Shown: positions 1-9,610, counted from the first letter of the stretch. The stretch: DNA of 64,000 nucleotides from Bacteroidales bacterium (GCA_017961175.1 JAGCXV010000035.1:119423-183422); one strand, 5' to 3'. Notes: a model not told the origin generated them from the letters alone. Program-made: numbers and translations.

Positions 1-294
1 GCTACCTCCGGCTGCCCAGTTTGTAAGGGAAACCTGGGAAAAGATAAGTTCATCATTAAGGCCTATGGTCCAGAACTTTGGAGAAGGTCCTCCATAGTCA
101 GGCTCAGGAGTCGGAAAGTTCAGGCCGATTAGCCTTACCAGTTCCTGCTCCTTGCTGAGCCCGCTCTGGATAGGTTCCACCTTCTTGTTGCGGATAGTGT
201 CTCCCCAGAATCCTATCTTTACCTGGGAATGGGCACTTTGGCAGAACAATCCGAAAGCCAGGGCCAAAAGCAATATGTAGAACTTCCTAGTCAT
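1..294 (-). CDS. DUF3078 family protein, N-terminal part (runs off left edge)
   Basis: The start codon is at 292-294 and the reading frame is open to base 1, so only about 98 residues are visible. It begins with a signal peptide (about residues 1-22, Lys-rich start, Leu/Ala core, ending near HSQ) and then has the motif FSQVSLTNWAAGG. That motif is typical of the Bacteroidota DUF3078 family, exported proteins predicted to form outer-membrane beta structure. The start overlaps the end of the upstream gene by 8 bases, so the two are probably co-transcribed. Function is unknown. The family call rests on one motif plus the signal peptide. Confidence 0.72.
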   Translation of the reverse strand, partial: MTRKFYILLLALAFGLFCQSAHSQVKIGFWGDTIRNKKVEPIQSGLSKEQELVRLIGLNFPTPEPDYGGPSPKFWTIGLNDELIFSQVSLTNWAAGGS

Positions 295-1003
295 TCAAAA
301 CATCTTCGGTATTGTATCCGAAACCGTTGCGCTTTCCGGTAGGAATCCTGTAATCGTCAGAATCCTTGTCTCCAACGGTAATGGTTTTCACGTTTTCGAA
401 CGGAGGGACCAGAAGGTCGAAGCTGATGGCGTAAAGCATGGCGTTCTCCACGAAATCGCGGAGCTCCTTCTTGTCCAGGAGCACCTTTCCGAAATCGGAG
501 ATCTTGTTTCTCGGCTGCCTCTTGCCCTCAACGAAGAAATAACCCTCACGGTTGATGAACAGCCTGGCTACCAGGTAACCAGGGTCGCAGTCACGGTTGA
601 GCTTTACTGACTCGTAGAGAAAATTGTGGACGGTAATCACTCCGCAGTAGGTGTTGAACTTCTCCTGCTTGGAGTAAGGGTTCTTCCAAACGGCGTGATC
701 CCTGTCAAACTGGTAAACATCCGGAAGAAGGCTGAACACCAGAACGTCATCGGCGAACCTCACCTCGGCTTCCAGTTTTCCCTTGTCCCTGTACTCTAAT
801 TTAACGCGTCGGCTGAGCACCTTGCCGGAATCTTTGATCTCATCCAGAGCCTCGTCCAGGTCGTTGCTGATTTCAGCCAGCAGTTCCTTAAGGCTGTTGA
901 ACACTTCCAAGGCCCTGTCGAAAATCAGGGACTTGGTGTTGGATTTTCCACTGAGCGCCTCAACCAATTGTTTGTTAGGCGACAAAGGCTGGTCGTTGTC
1001 CAT
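287..1003 (-). CDS. conserved hypothetical cytoplasmic protein
   Basis: A 238-residue protein with no signal peptide or membrane segment. Residues 30-60 are rich in Leu, Glu and Asp and look helical, possibly a short coiled coil. The middle and C-terminal parts look like mixed alpha/beta. I do not recognise the family or any catalytic motif. It lies 22 bases downstream of proS on the same strand, and its stop overlaps the start of the DUF3078 gene, so all three may form one transcript. Coding is supported by length, codon use like its neighbours and the tight overlap. No function is proposed. Confidence 0.7.
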   Translation of the reverse strand: MDNDQPLSPNKQLVEALSGKSNTKSLIFDRALEVFNSLKELLAEISNDLDEALDEIKDSGKVLSRRVKLEYRDKGKLEAEVRFADDVLVFSLLPDVYQFDRDHAVWKNPYSKQEKFNTYCGVITVHNFLYESVKLNRDCDPGYLVARLFINREGYFFVEGKRQPRNKISDFGKVLLDKKELRDFVENAMLYAISFDLLVPPFENVKTITVGDKDSDDYRIPTGKRNGFGYNTEDVLND

Positions 1004-1025
1004 ATCTTTATTGTCTTAGTGTCTG

Positions 1026-2504
1026 TTAATATGCTCTTGCAAATACTACTCGGCGATGAGAAGGCTTTCCGCTGTAAACGCACTTGCCCTCCTCCTCGCA
1101 TACGCAGGAATCGATCGGGATGCAGCGGATTGTTGCCTTGGTCTCCTCCTGGATTTTTGCCTCGGTTTCGGCTGTGCCGTCCCAGTGGCAAAGCAGAAAT
1201 CCACCCTTCTCGATCTGAGTCTTGAAGTCATCCCAAGTATCCACCTTGATTATGTGTTCGTCCCTGAACGCCAGGGCCTTGGTATAAATATTCTTCTCTA
1301 TCTCGTCCAGGAGATTCTTTACGTTGTCTTCTATGCCGTCAATGCTCAGGCTCTCCTTTGTGAGAGTATCCCTGCGGGCAACCTCTACTGTATTGTTCTC
1401 AAGGTCACGAGGACCGATGGCAAGCCTTACAGGAACTCCCTTCAGCTCCCACTCGGCGAACTTGAAGCCGCTGCGCACGTTCTCCCTGTCGTCGATCTTC
1501 ACGCTGATGCCCAGCTTTTCCAGACCGGCCTTGATAGAGCGCATCTTCTCCAGAACGGCATCCAGCTGCTCCGGCTTGTTGAAAATCGGAACCATCACCA
1601 CCTGGATAGGAGCCAGGTTTGGAGGAAGAACGAGTCCGTTGTCGTCTCCGTGAGCCATTATCAGGGCGCCCATAAGCCTTGTAGAAACGCCCCAGGATGT
1701 TGCCCACACATATTCCAGGGCGCCATCCTTGCTCTGATATTTAACGTCGAATGCCTTGGCGAAGTTCTGACCCAGGAAGTGGGAAGTTCCGGCCTGGAGA
1801 GCCTTGCCGTCCTGCATCATAGCCTCGATGCAAAGGGTATCCAGGGCACCTGCGAACCTCTCGCTCTCCGTCTTGTGGCCCACGATAACCGGAAGGGCCA
1901 TGTAATTGCGGGCGAAATCAGCATAAACCCCTACCATTTTCTCTGTCTCGGCGATGGCTTCAGCCTGAGTGGCATGTGCCGTATGGCCTTCCTGCCAAAG
2001 GAACTCCGCCGTACGGAGGAACAGACGGGTTCTCATCTCCCATCTTACCACGTTGGCCCACTGGTTTACAAGTATAGGCAGATCCCTGTAGGAACTGATC
2101 CAGTTCTTATATGTGTTCCAGATTATAGTCTCCGATGTCGGTCTTACAACCAGTTCTTCTTCAAGTTTTGCAGACGGGTCAACCACCACGCCCGGACCGT
2201 CCGGGTTGGTCATCAGCCTGTGGTGGGTTACCACGGCACATTCTTTTGCGAATCCCTCAACGTGTTCAGCTTCCTTGCTGAGGAAGGATTTAGGGATGAA
2301 AAGAGGGAAATATGCGTTCTCGTGACCGGTCTCCTTAAACATCTTGTCCAGCTGGCGCTGCATCTTCTCCCAGATAGCATAGCCCCACGGCTTGATCACC
2401 ATACATCCCCTGACAGCGGAATTCTCTGCCAGTCCGGCCTTTACGACCAGATCGTTATACCATTGAGAGTAGTTTTCCTGTCTTGACGTTATCTGTTTAG
2501 CCAT
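1026..2504 (-). CDS. proS: proline--tRNA ligase (ProRS, archaeal/eukaryotic-like type)
   Basis: Charges tRNA-Pro with proline in the cytoplasm. The 492-residue protein has the class II synthetase core: RPTSE at 121-125, motif 2 around 154-172 ([19 protein letters not shown]) and motif 3 near [17 protein letters not shown]. An anticodon-binding domain follows, then a C-terminal Cys-containing domain and a terminal Tyr. It lacks the large editing insertion of E. coli-type ProRS, as expected for the shorter type found in Bacteroidota. The frame is open to 2597, but the start at 2504 ([10 protein letters not shown]) matches the family N terminus; the upstream 31 codons are AT-rich and promoter-like. 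Confidence 0.95.
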   Translation of the reverse strand: MAKQITSRQENYSQWYNDLVVKAGLAENSAVRGCMVIKPWGYAIWEKMQRQLDKMFKETGHENAYFPLFIPKSFLSKEAEHVEGFAKECAVVTHHRLMTNPDGPGVVVDPSAKLEEELVVRPTSETIIWNTYKNWISSYRDLPILVNQWANVVRWEMRTRLFLRTAEFLWQEGHTAHATQAEAIAETEKMVGVYADFARNYMALPVIVGHKTESERFAGALDTLCIEAMMQDGKALQAGTSHFLGQNFAKAFDVKYQSKDGALEYVWATSWGVSTRLMGALIMAHGDDNGLVLPPNLAPIQVVMVPIFNKPEQLDAVLEKMRSIKAGLEKLGISVKIDDRENVRSGFKFAEWELKGVPVRLAIGPRDLENNTVEVARRDTLTKESLSIDGIEDNVKNLLDEIEKNIYTKALAFRDEHIIKVDTWDDFKTQIEKGGFLLCHWDGTAETEAKIQEETKATIRCIPIDSCVCEEEGKCVYSGKPSHRRVVFARAY

Positions 2505-2532
2505 ACCCTTCAGTCTTTGGAATAATTTTTGA

Positions 2533-2568
2533 TATATTTGTTTTATAAAATTGAACCGCACAAAAATA
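2533..2568. promoter_or_regulatory. possible face-to-face -7 elements between proS and the 2597 lipoprotein gene
   Basis: In the 92-base divergent spacer, TATATTTG at 2533-2540 reads rightward and TATTTTTG (minus strand, 2568-2561) reads leftward. Both match the Bacteroidota -7 consensus TAnnTTTG. No good TTG element lies 19-20 bases upstream of either. If both are used, the start sites would face each other across about 10 bases. In AT-rich DNA such 8-mers can arise by chance, so this is weak. Confidence 0.3.
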
Positions 2569-2596
2569 CAAAATTTATTTAACGCAGGAGGTAACA

Positions 2597-3991
2597 ATGA
2601 AAAACATTAGCGTATCTATCTTAGTTGCAGTAAGTCTGGTACTTGTTTCTTGTGGAACGGGCACCTACTCTGCAAACGGCAACGGAGGATATATGAACAG
2701 TATCTACTACACCTCCTCCGATGCAGTTCCTGGTGCGTCTGAACAGGTGAGCCCTACAGCCTACACGACGGTTTCATCCGCTCAGGACGTTAATCAGCTC
2801 AAAACCCGGACTACGGCGATACTGAACTCCAACAGCAACGTATTCGCCTCCCAGACCGGATATACAGACACAATTTTTGTCGGCGACGAAAACATTGTTA
2901 ACGTAGAATACAACCCTCAGACAACCTATGTCATTGCAGATGATGATGAGAGCTATGAGGCAAGATTGAGAAAATTCGACAGCCCAACCTACACGGTAAA
3001 TGTTGTGGTGGATCCTTGGGACCTGGCATGGTACAACCCGTTTGCCTGGAACTGGAACTACCATTACTACAGATACCGCTACGGTTATCACTCCTCCATC
3101 TGGTGGAACGACTGGTACAACTGGAGATGGGGTTGGTATGACCCTTGGGGATATGGCTGGAACTGGTATGACAGAGCCTGGTATTCCTGGAGCTGGGGAT
3201 GGGGTTGGCATGACCCATGGTACTATCGCGGATACTATGGCTGGCACTACCCATCATACAGACATCATCGTTGGTATGACGGAGGCCATCATGGACACGG
3301 TGCTTATTACACCCGCAGAGGCGGCGTGGGAACAAGAGGCAGCATGGGTCGCGCAACCGGAATCACTCCAAGAGGCGACGCCCACAGGGCTGTTGGCAGC
3401 TCATACCGCAGAACCCCTACCATTGGTAATGCAAGAGGCAACTCCTACTCAAGGGGATCTGTTTCCAGAGGCCATGCAACCGGTAACCGCAATGTAGCCC
3501 CGAACCGCAATGCTGCTGTCAACCGTCATTCTACACCAAACCGCAATGCAGCAGTCAGCCGTCACTCTTCAACTGACAGAAATGCCTCTGTGAACCGCAG
3601 CTCAAGCGGCGGTGTAAGATATGGGACCCCTACAAACAGGCCATCCCAGGGCGGAAACTACAGGAGCAGCGGAAACTCCGGCAGGCCATCGATGTCCAGA
3701 TCCGGCGGAAGCAACGGAACCGTTTACAGGCAGAGCTCAAAGCCATCTGGCAGACCGGCAAACGTTAACCGTTCAAGTTCCGGCAGCAGTGGAAGGAGTT
3801 ATTCATCTTCAAGCAGCAGCCGCTCTTCAGGCAGCTATTCTTCCGGCAGCAGCCGCTCCAGCGGAAGCTACTCCTCAGGTGGCAGCAGCCGTTCATCCGG
3901 CAGCTACTCTAGCGGAGGCGGCCATTCAAGCGGAGGTAGCTCCCACTCAAGCGGTGGCGGACGTTCAGGCGGATCTTCCACCAGAAGGTAA
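2597..3991 (+). CDS. exported lipoprotein with Trp/Tyr-rich middle and Ser/Gly/Arg-rich low-complexity tail
   Basis: A 464-residue protein with a lipoprotein signal peptide (lipobox VLVSC, Cys19), preceded by an unusually strong ribosome-binding site, AGGAGG at 2586-2591. Residues 20-130 are ordinary. About 134-235 are extremely rich in Trp, Tyr, His and Gly (runs such as [20 protein letters not shown]). The remaining half is low complexity, with repeats of [10 protein letters not shown] type and then Ser-Ser-Gly-Ser-Tyr-Ser. The composition suggests an extended, sticky surface or periplasmic protein, but no enzyme domain is visible. It is followed by a co-directional outer-membrane protein gene. 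Function is unknown. Confidence 0.8.
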   Translation: MKNISVSILVAVSLVLVSCGTGTYSANGNGGYMNSIYYTSSDAVPGASEQVSPTAYTTVSSAQDVNQLKTRTTAILNSNSNVFASQTGYTDTIFVGDENIVNVEYNPQTTYVIADDDESYEARLRKFDSPTYTVNVVVDPWDLAWYNPFAWNWNYHYYRYRYGYHSSIWWNDWYNWRWGWYDPWGYGWNWYDRAWYSWSWGWGWHDPWYYRGYYGWHYPSYRHHRWYDGGHHGHGAYYTRRGGVGTRGSMGRATGITPRGDAHRAVGSSYRRTPTIGNARGNSYSRGSVSRGHATGNRNVAPNRNAAVNRHSTPNRNAAVSRHSSTDRNASVNRSSSGGVRYGTPTNRPSQGGNYRSSGNSGRPSMSRSGGSNGTVYRQSSKPSGRPANVNRSSSGSSGRSYSSSSSSRSSGSYSSGSSRSSGSYSSGGSSRSSGSYSSGGGHSSGGSSHSSGGGRSGGSSTRR

Positions 3992-4024
3992 TTACAAAAA
4001 GACTTTATTTTATTCACGAATACT

Positions 4025-5587
4025 ATGAAAAGGATTTTTCTGACAGCCATAGCTGTTTGCACTGTTGCGCTAGGCCAGGTTTTCGGCCAGAGCATATCAA
4101 CCGCTTTCGAGTTGTCTGACTTCCAGAGGGAAGGTACAGCAAGAAGTGTTGCCATGGGTAACGCCATGACAGCCCTCGGCGGAGATATGGGCGCAATTGC
4201 CATCAACCCGGCAGCATCTGCCGTGTTCAAGTTCAACGAGTTCTCCTTTACCCCCGCTGTAACCAGCGTAAAAACTGACAGCAAGTATCTTGGAGTGGGC
4301 ACCAGCGCAAACCGTGCATCGTTCGGCCTTGCCAACATCGGCGGCGTGGCAGTAGTCAACACTGGAGAAAGGAGCGGAATCCGCAGCATATCCTTCGGTT
4401 TCGCATACAACAAGCATAATAACTTCAACGCTCATATCAAAGCCGGTGCAGACGGTGTAGACGACAGCTACGCCTGGAGACTTGCCGGCATGGCAAACAA
4501 GAGCGGTTACAATGGTTCTGACTTTGACGACAACGCCAATCCGGATCCGTTCAGCTACGGAAGCTATTACTGGCCTGTTGTCCTTGGATGGAACGGCAGC
4601 CTTCTGGATACCGTCAAGACCGGTAGCGGAGATGTTTTCTACCCGACAAGCTCCATAGATGTTGACGGATATAACTCCTCACAGCTTATTTCCAGAAAGA
4701 GCTACGGCTCAGTGGGAGAATATGACCTGAACTTCGGTATGAACATCAGCGACCAGTTCTATCTGGGAATGAACGTAGGTATGTTCACCGTATGGAACAA
4801 GGTTGAGGAGAGATACGCTGAAGACAACACCACTTCTTATTCTGACACAGACGGCCATTTCGGCTATATGGACCAGTATTACAACTTGCGCACTACCGGA
4901 GCCGGTATCAACCTCAAGTTCGGTTTCATCTGGGCTCCGAGTTACAACTTCAGGGTTGGTGCAAGCGTTTCCACCCCTACCTGGTACTCTCTGACAGACA
5001 AGTACTACTGGGATACCGACGTAACGTTTGATGACGGCTACAAGGCAAGCCTGCATTCTCCTGAAGGAGTTTATGACTACCGTGTGAATACTCCGTTCCA
5101 TTACAATCTGGGATTTGCTACCGTATTCAAGGGCGGAAGCATCAGCGTAGACTACGAGGGAAGCAACCCTTCACAGACCAGGTTCCGCAACCGTCACGAC
5201 CTCAACAATTTTGATTACTCTGATTTCCGGGCTGAAAATGAATGGATGACAGATAACTTCAAGATGGCCAACAAGCTCAGGATAGGCGCTGAGGTTTATC
5301 CTGTACAGAATTTTGCACTTAGAGCAGGATTCCAGTATGCCGACAACGGTATCAAGAAGGATCTTATGAACACTGCTATCCAGAACTACACCGGAAGCTT
5401 CGGCGTGGGAATGACATTCGGAGGCGGATTCTATCTGGACCTTGCAGTTGCAGCCAGCCTGAAGAAGAGCACTGTTCCGTTCCTGGACACCGAGCCAGCA
5501 GCAGACTATGTTCTGGGCAACCCGACTTTCGCTACTGTAGAGCGTTCAAACGTAAAGGTTCTGGCTACGTTCGGCTGGAGATTCTAG
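4025..5587 (+). CDS. outer-membrane beta-barrel protein, OMPP1/FadL/TodX-like
   Basis: A 520-residue protein with a signal peptide (cleavage near FGQS, residue 22). Its N-terminal region, with SVAMGNAMTALGGD followed by AINPAA, is typical of the FadL/OMPP1 hydrophobic-compound transporters in Bacteroidota. The rest alternates short beta-strand-like segments rich in Gly, Tyr and Asn and ends in Trp-Arg-Phe, the usual C-terminal aromatic of outer-membrane barrels. Likely role is uptake or passage of hydrophobic molecules; the substrate is unknown. It converges with wbqC, overlapping it by 4 bases, and I see no terminator between them. Confidence 0.8.
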   Translation: MKRIFLTAIAVCTVALGQVFGQSISTAFELSDFQREGTARSVAMGNAMTALGGDMGAIAINPAASAVFKFNEFSFTPAVTSVKTDSKYLGVGTSANRASFGLANIGGVAVVNTGERSGIRSISFGFAYNKHNNFNAHIKAGADGVDDSYAWRLAGMANKSGYNGSDFDDNANPDPFSYGSYYWPVVLGWNGSLLDTVKTGSGDVFYPTSSIDVDGYNSSQLISRKSYGSVGEYDLNFGMNISDQFYLGMNVGMFTVWNKVEERYAEDNTTSYSDTDGHFGYMDQYYNLRTTGAGINLKFGFIWAPSYNFRVGASVSTPTWYSLTDKYYWDTDVTFDDGYKASLHSPEGVYDYRVNTPFHYNLGFATVFKGGSISVDYEGSNPSQTRFRNRHDLNNFDYSDFRAENEWMTDNFKMANKLRIGAEVYPVQNFALRAGFQYADNGIKKDLMNTAIQNYTGSFGVGMTFGGGFYLDLAVAASLKKSTVPFLDTEPAADYVLGNPTFATVERSNVKVLATFGWRF

Positions 5588-6213
5588 ACAAGAAAGGAAA
5601 TGGCGTTTGGGCCTTCATTGAAAAGAAGGTCCACGATGCTGAGACCTGAGACAAAACCCTGGGGCGCAAAAACCTGCCACCAGGGTTTTTCTATGCCCCA
5701 TTCCTTCATAACGTAAGGGAGCTTGCTCTTGGGGTGGATGCGGTTTCTAAGGTCTACCGCATCGTCTTTATAATCGGCGACGAATTCCTCTGTAAGTCCC
5801 AGCTCTGCCTTTATTCCGCAGAAGCGGAGAAGAAGCTTGGTCAGCGACAGGTTAAGCTGGAAAAGGTTCTTTTCCTTCTTCAGCAGAATCGCCGAGATAT
5901 CGTCTATGTAATACTCGAAGAAAGGAGAATTCCTGTAGGCGGCCTCCATCGCCCTTATGTGCCGTATGGGCCAGTTCTCCTGGTAATCGATTTCTATGGC
6001 GGTTATCGGAAGGCTGTGGGTACAATCATCCCCGCCACGCAGGACGGGGATATTCAAGTTCATCTTTCCGTTAGCTGTAAGGATGGTGCAACGGTTACGC
6101 CAAGACTGTTTCTGATAATTCTCGCAGGCCTCAACCAACGCTCCCCCGTATCTTGCTATTGCTGCAAAATACTCCACGGGAGGCAGGTAGGCGCTGCTCA
6201 GAAACAGCCGCAT
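5584..6213 (-). CDS. WbqC family protein
   Basis: A 209-residue cytoplasmic protein. The N-terminal MRLFLSSAYLPPVEYFAAIA is the WbqC-family start, and YQKQSWRNRCTI and the later PWWQVF fit the same family. WbqC-like proteins occur in O-antigen and polysaccharide loci but their biochemistry is not established. Here it is the last gene of the lipid A operon, its ATG sharing one base with the lpxA stop (TAATG). This suggests translational coupling and a link to lipopolysaccharide assembly. The link is inferred from position. Confidence 0.82.
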   Translation of the reverse strand: MRLFLSSAYLPPVEYFAAIARYGGALVEACENYQKQSWRNRCTILTANGKMNLNIPVLRGGDDCTHSLPITAIEIDYQENWPIRHIRAMEAAYRNSPFFEYYIDDISAILLKKEKNLFQLNLSLTKLLLRFCGIKAELGLTEEFVADYKDDAVDLRNRIHPKSKLPYVMKEWGIEKPWWQVFAPQGFVSGLSIVDLLFNEGPNAISFLV

Positions 6214-7010
6214 TATTGCTCTGTGGTTGATTGGAGAGGATTGTACCTTACGATACCCCTCTTGCTGTTCTCGATGAAGTCCAGGATGATCCTCTTTTCA
6301 GGAGATTCAGGAAGTTCGGCCTCGGCTGCGCGGCAGGCGTCGGACACGTTCAGTCCGTTCATATAAATTATCCTGTAGACGTCTCTCATCCTGTCTATCT
6401 GTTCCATAGTGAAACCCCTTCTGCGGAGTCCGACCACATTGATTCCGGAGAATGTAACCGGACGGTCTCCTACTATTGAGAATGGAGGTACATCCTTGCT
6501 GAGGAAAGATCCTCCGGAAATCATCGCGTGAGTTCCGATATGGGTGAACTGGTGAACAGCGGAAGATCCGCCGATGATAGCCCAGTCATCCACGTCAGTC
6601 TCGCCGGCAAGGCCTACGTAACTAACCAGGATACAGTGATTTCCTATGCGGCAGTCGTGAGCTACGTGAACATATGCCATAAGGAAAGTATCGTCTCCGA
6701 TCACGGTCTTGTTCTTTCCGCTTGCAGCGGTACCGCGGCTTATCGTGCAGTACTCCCTTATCATCACATTGTTACCGATCTCAACCCAAGATTCCTCACC
6801 CTTGAACTTGAGGTCCTGAGGAAGTCCGCCGATAACGGCTCCGTTAAATATCTTGCAGTTGTTTCCGATCTTTACATAATCGTTGATAGCGGCACAAGGG
6901 CCGATCCAGCAATTGTCACCTATCTCAACATGCTCGGCGATGGTGACAAAAGGACTTATGACAACGTTCTTTCCGATTTTTGCATTCGGATGGACATTTA
7001 CGTTTTCCAT
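6213..7010 (-). CDS. lpxA: acyl-ACP--UDP-N-acetylglucosamine O-acyltransferase
   Basis: First step of lipid A synthesis: transfers a 3-hydroxyacyl chain from acyl carrier protein to UDP-GlcNAc. The 265-residue protein is built of hexapeptide repeats forming a left-handed beta helix, from PNAKIGKNVVIS onward. The catalytic His lies in AYVHVAHDCRIG, and the C-terminal helical domain starts near FTMEQIDRMRDVYR. Length and architecture are normal for the family. It lies 17 bases downstream of fabZ and is coupled to wbqC. Confidence 0.95.
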   Translation of the reverse strand: MENVNVHPNAKIGKNVVISPFVTIAEHVEIGDNCWIGPCAAINDYVKIGNNCKIFNGAVIGGLPQDLKFKGEESWVEIGNNVMIREYCTISRGTAASGKNKTVIGDDTFLMAYVHVAHDCRIGNHCILVSYVGLAGETDVDDWAIIGGSSAVHQFTHIGTHAMISGGSFLSKDVPPFSIVGDRPVTFSGINVVGLRRRGFTMEQIDRMRDVYRIIYMNGLNVSDACRAAEAELPESPEKRIILDFIENSKRGIVRYNPLQSTTEQ

Positions 7011-7027
7011 TCTATATCTTTTTGATT

Positions 7028-7537
7028 TTACTTATTCTTGATTACCTGGGCTACCATATCTCCCTCACATGCTACTGAATTGCCTACCCAAGCCTTTCCC
7101 CTCATGCAAACCAGAGAGTGCTCAAGAGGCTGTGTGATAACCAGTTTGAAGGTTACCACATCTCCAGGGACCACCTTGCGGCGGAACTTGAAGCCATCTA
7201 TCTTGGCGAAGTAAGTGGAGTACCTTTCCGGCTCGTCCACACTGCGGAGAACCAGTATGCCGCCTACCTGGGCCATTGCCTCTACCAGCAAAACTCCCGG
7301 AACAACCGGCTCTGTAGGGAAATGTCCCCTGAAATAATATTCGTTGACGCCAATGGTTTTGATGCCGACAATTGCATCCGGTTCAACTTCAATAATCCTG
7401 TCCACCATCAAAAAAGGAGGGCGGTGAGGCAGAAGTTTCTGGATTCCAAGAACGTCATAAACTGGTGCTGCATCCGGATCATATTTCGGAGCTACTGAAA
7501 GTCTCTGTTTTACTTCCTTGATTTTCTCAATATCCAT
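7028..7537 (-). CDS. fabZ: 3-hydroxyacyl-ACP dehydratase FabZ (standalone, separated from lpxC by one stop)
   Basis: Dehydrates 3-hydroxyacyl-ACP in fatty-acid elongation. The hot-dog-fold domain is clear: LLPHRPPFLMVDRI at about 35-48 and GHFPTEPVVPGVLLVEAMAQ at 71-90, with catalytic His72 and Glu86. The N-terminal stretch APKYDPDAAPVYD resembles the linker found where Bacteroidota carry an LpxC-FabZ fusion protein. Here the gene begins 21 bases after the lpxC TAG, in the same frame, with no other stop between. ATG at 7535-7537 is the only nearby start. No Shine-Dalgarno sequence is visible, which is common in this phylum. Confidence 0.94.
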   Translation of the reverse strand: MDIEKIKEVKQRLSVAPKYDPDAAPVYDVLGIQKLLPHRPPFLMVDRIIEVEPDAIVGIKTIGVNEYYFRGHFPTEPVVPGVLLVEAMAQVGGILVLRSVDEPERYSTYFAKIDGFKFRRKVVPGDVVTFKLVITQPLEHSLVCMRGKAWVGNSVACEGDMVAQVIKNK

Positions 7538-7558
7538 TTTGTTCAGAATTATAGGTTT

Positions 7559-8500
7559 CTACTGTTCGTTCCAGCGGCGGCGGAACTGCTTGAGAGCCAA
7601 GGTGCGGAGTTCACGCGCTATCGTGGAATTAATTGAGTGGCCGCTCTTGTAGGCGATTACCTTTCCCTTGATCGGATAGCCCACCAGAGAGAAATCGCCG
7701 AGCACATCCAGCAGCTTGTGCCTTGCGCACTCGTTCTGGAATCTCAGCGATGTGTGTGAAAGGTATCCTTCCGGAACCCTCTCCAGCCTCTTTACGTTGA
7801 ATATGCCAGCAAGGCGGTCCAGTTCATCCTGAGGAACCGGATTCTCAACGATCACAAGTGCATTGTCCAGGTCTCCGCCTTTGATCAGATTGTACTTGAA
7901 AAGCGGCTCGAGCTCGTGGAGGAAAACAAACGTACGGCAAGGGGCAATCTCCTTTACGAAATCCGTATCTATCTCGTATCTTGCGTATTGGCAGCCAACT
8001 ACCTTGGAATTGTAGTCTATCATCACGTCGATTGAGAAATGATCGTCCGGAAGGACCACCATCTCGCTCCCCTTCTCGTTGCGGCAGACAACCTTGCGGT
8101 CCAGCACCAGATATTTCCTCGGAGCGTTCTGTTCCTGAAGACCGTCTTTTGAGAAAGCGTCTGCGTAAGGCTTGGCGCTTCCGTCCAGGATCGGAACTTC
8201 CGGGGCATCCAGAGTAATAAGGGCGTTGTCTATGTGCATTCCGTAAAGAGCCCCCATGAGATGCTCCAGCGTGAGAACCGTAACTCCCTGTTTGTCAAGA
8301 GTCGTACCGCGAGCGGTGGCGCTTACGTAATCCACGCAGGCCTCCACCAGGGGAGCGCTTTCTCCCAAATCGGAACGTTTGAACTGTATTCCAAAGTTCT
8401 TTGATGCCGGCTCCACCATCATATGGACTTTGCGCCCGGTATGGAGTCCCTTGCCTTCAAACTCGTATTTTCCTTTCAGAGTGTGCTGATTCGTATACAT
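7559..8500 (-). CDS. lpxC: UDP-3-O-acyl-N-acetylglucosamine deacetylase
   Basis: The committed step of lipid A synthesis, a zinc-dependent deacetylation in the cytoplasm. The 313-residue protein has the expected zinc ligand motifs, EHLMGALYG and the later HKLLDVLGDFSLVG, and the C-terminal catalytic region ending SGHSIN. It follows lpxD by 33 bases. In most Bacteroidota LpxC is the N-terminal half of a bifunctional LpxC-FabZ protein. Here the open frame ends at a single TAG (7559-7561) directly ahead of an in-frame fabZ. Length is normal for standalone LpxC. Confidence 0.95.
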   Translation of the reverse strand: MYTNQHTLKGKYEFEGKGLHTGRKVHMMVEPASKNFGIQFKRSDLGESAPLVEACVDYVSATARGTTLDKQGVTVLTLEHLMGALYGMHIDNALITLDAPEVPILDGSAKPYADAFSKDGLQEQNAPRKYLVLDRKVVCRNEKGSEMVVLPDDHFSIDVMIDYNSKVVGCQYARYEIDTDFVKEIAPCRTFVFLHELEPLFKYNLIKGGDLDNALVIVENPVPQDELDRLAGIFNVKRLERVPEGYLSHTSLRFQNECARHKLLDVLGDFSLVGYPIKGKVIAYKSGHSINSTIARELRTLALKQFRRRWNEQ

Positions 8501-8533
8501 AAAGTGATTTTCGTATTTGACAAATGTACGAAA

Positions 8534-9538
8534 TTATTTCTTCTCAGGGTCCGCCAGATGACGGAACTTGGCATAGCATCTGAGATACTGGCTCATCAGT
8601 ATGGCAGGGCTTCCCATAAGTCCCTTCTGGCCGAGTTCGCTCTTGACAGATCCCTGGATTCCGCTCTGTGCGTTTACTATTGTTCCGTCTCCAACGGTTA
8701 TGTGGCCTACTACTCCGACCTGACCTCCCAGCTGGCAGTTCTTTCCGATCCTGGTGCTTCCTGCAACACCGCTCTGGGCTGCGATTACCGTATTCTCCCC
8801 GATTTCCACATTGTGGGCTATCTGGATCAGGTTATCCAGCTTGACACCCTTGCGGATAATCGTGGATTCCATTGCGGCACGGTCCACAACGGTATTGGAA
8901 CCGATCTCCACATCATCTTCCAGGATCACGTTTCCTGTCTGAGGAATCTTCTTGTAACTTCCGTCCTCGACAGGAGCGAATCCGAAACCGTCGGAACCGA
9001 TTACCACATTCGCGTGAAGTATGCAGTTGTTTCCAATCTTGCAGTCGTCATAGATCTTCACGCCAGGGTAAAAGATGCAGTTCTCTCCGATCTTGACATT
9101 GTTCCCTATGTAAACCTGCGGATGGATCTGGCATCCGTTGCCCACAACTGTCTTGGATCCGATATAGCTGAACTTTCCGATATAGACCTTCTTGCCTATC
9201 TTGCTGGACCATGCCCTGTAAGACAGCAGGCTGTGGCCCTTTTTCTGGCTCTTCTTGATGGTGTTCAGAAGCTCCAGCAGGGAAGCGAAAGCAGGATGAG
9301 CGTCCTCCATCACGATGAGCGTAGGCTTCACCTTCTGCTCCGGGACCAGATGGCGGCTCACGATAACTATTCCGGCATTGGATGTAAGAAGATATTCCTT
9401 GTATTTGTCGTTGTGAAGGATACAAACCTCATTCGGTTTGCCGTGCTCGATCTTGGCTACCATTCTTACCTTCACGTTAGGATCGCCGATGATTTCTCCT
9501 TTAAGATGCTGCGCAATTCTTTCCGCTGAAACTTCCAT
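8534..9538 (-). CDS. lpxD: UDP-3-O-(3-hydroxyacyl)glucosamine N-acyltransferase
   Basis: Third step of lipid A synthesis: adds the N-linked 3-hydroxyacyl chain. The 334-residue protein has an N-terminal uridine-binding domain, then hexapeptide repeats (for example [16 protein letters not shown]). The catalytic His lies in [11 protein letters not shown], and there is a short C-terminal helix. First gene of the minus-strand operon lpxD-lpxC-fabZ-lpxA-wbqC. A -7-like CAAATATA (9562-9569, reading leftward TATATTTG) lies 23 bases upstream without a clear -33 element. It is divergent from nusA. Confidence 0.95.
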   Translation of the reverse strand: MEVSAERIAQHLKGEIIGDPNVKVRMVAKIEHGKPNEVCILHNDKYKEYLLTSNAGIVIVSRHLVPEQKVKPTLIVMEDAHPAFASLLELLNTIKKSQKKGHSLLSYRAWSSKIGKKVYIGKFSYIGSKTVVGNGCQIHPQVYIGNNVKIGENCIFYPGVKIYDDCKIGNNCILHANVVIGSDGFGFAPVEDGSYKKIPQTGNVILEDDVEIGSNTVVDRAAMESTIIRKGVKLDNLIQIAHNVEIGENTVIAAQSGVAGSTRIGKNCQLGGQVGVVGHITVGDGTIVNAQSGIQGSVKSELGQKGLMGSPAILMSQYLRCYAKFRHLADPEKK

Positions 9539-9578
9539 AACAAAATATGTCTAATAATTTTCAAATATACTCATTTTT

Positions 9579-9610
9579 TTTGGTTTACTGGCCGAAAATA
9601 CATACTTTTG
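9579..9610 (+). promoter_or_regulatory. Bacteroidota-type promoter for nusA-infB
   Basis: TTTG at 9579-9582, a 20-base spacer, then TACTTTTG at 9603-9610, matching the -33/-7 consensus TTTG...TAnnTTTG of the primary Bacteroidota sigma factor. It implies a leader of roughly 80 bases before the nusA ATG at 9697. Confidence 0.68.

Noticed and set aside
1056-2486. Long open frame (about 476 codons) on the plus strand
   Set aside because: It lies entirely opposite proS, which has unmistakable synthetase motifs. The composition (Cys/His/Leu-rich, no domain) is that of an antisense shadow.
3480-3990. Short repeats that might be a CRISPR or non-coding tandem array
   Set aside because: The repeats are irregular, in frame and code for Asn-Arg-Asn-Ala and Ser-rich segments of one lipoprotein. 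There are no unique spacers of constant length.
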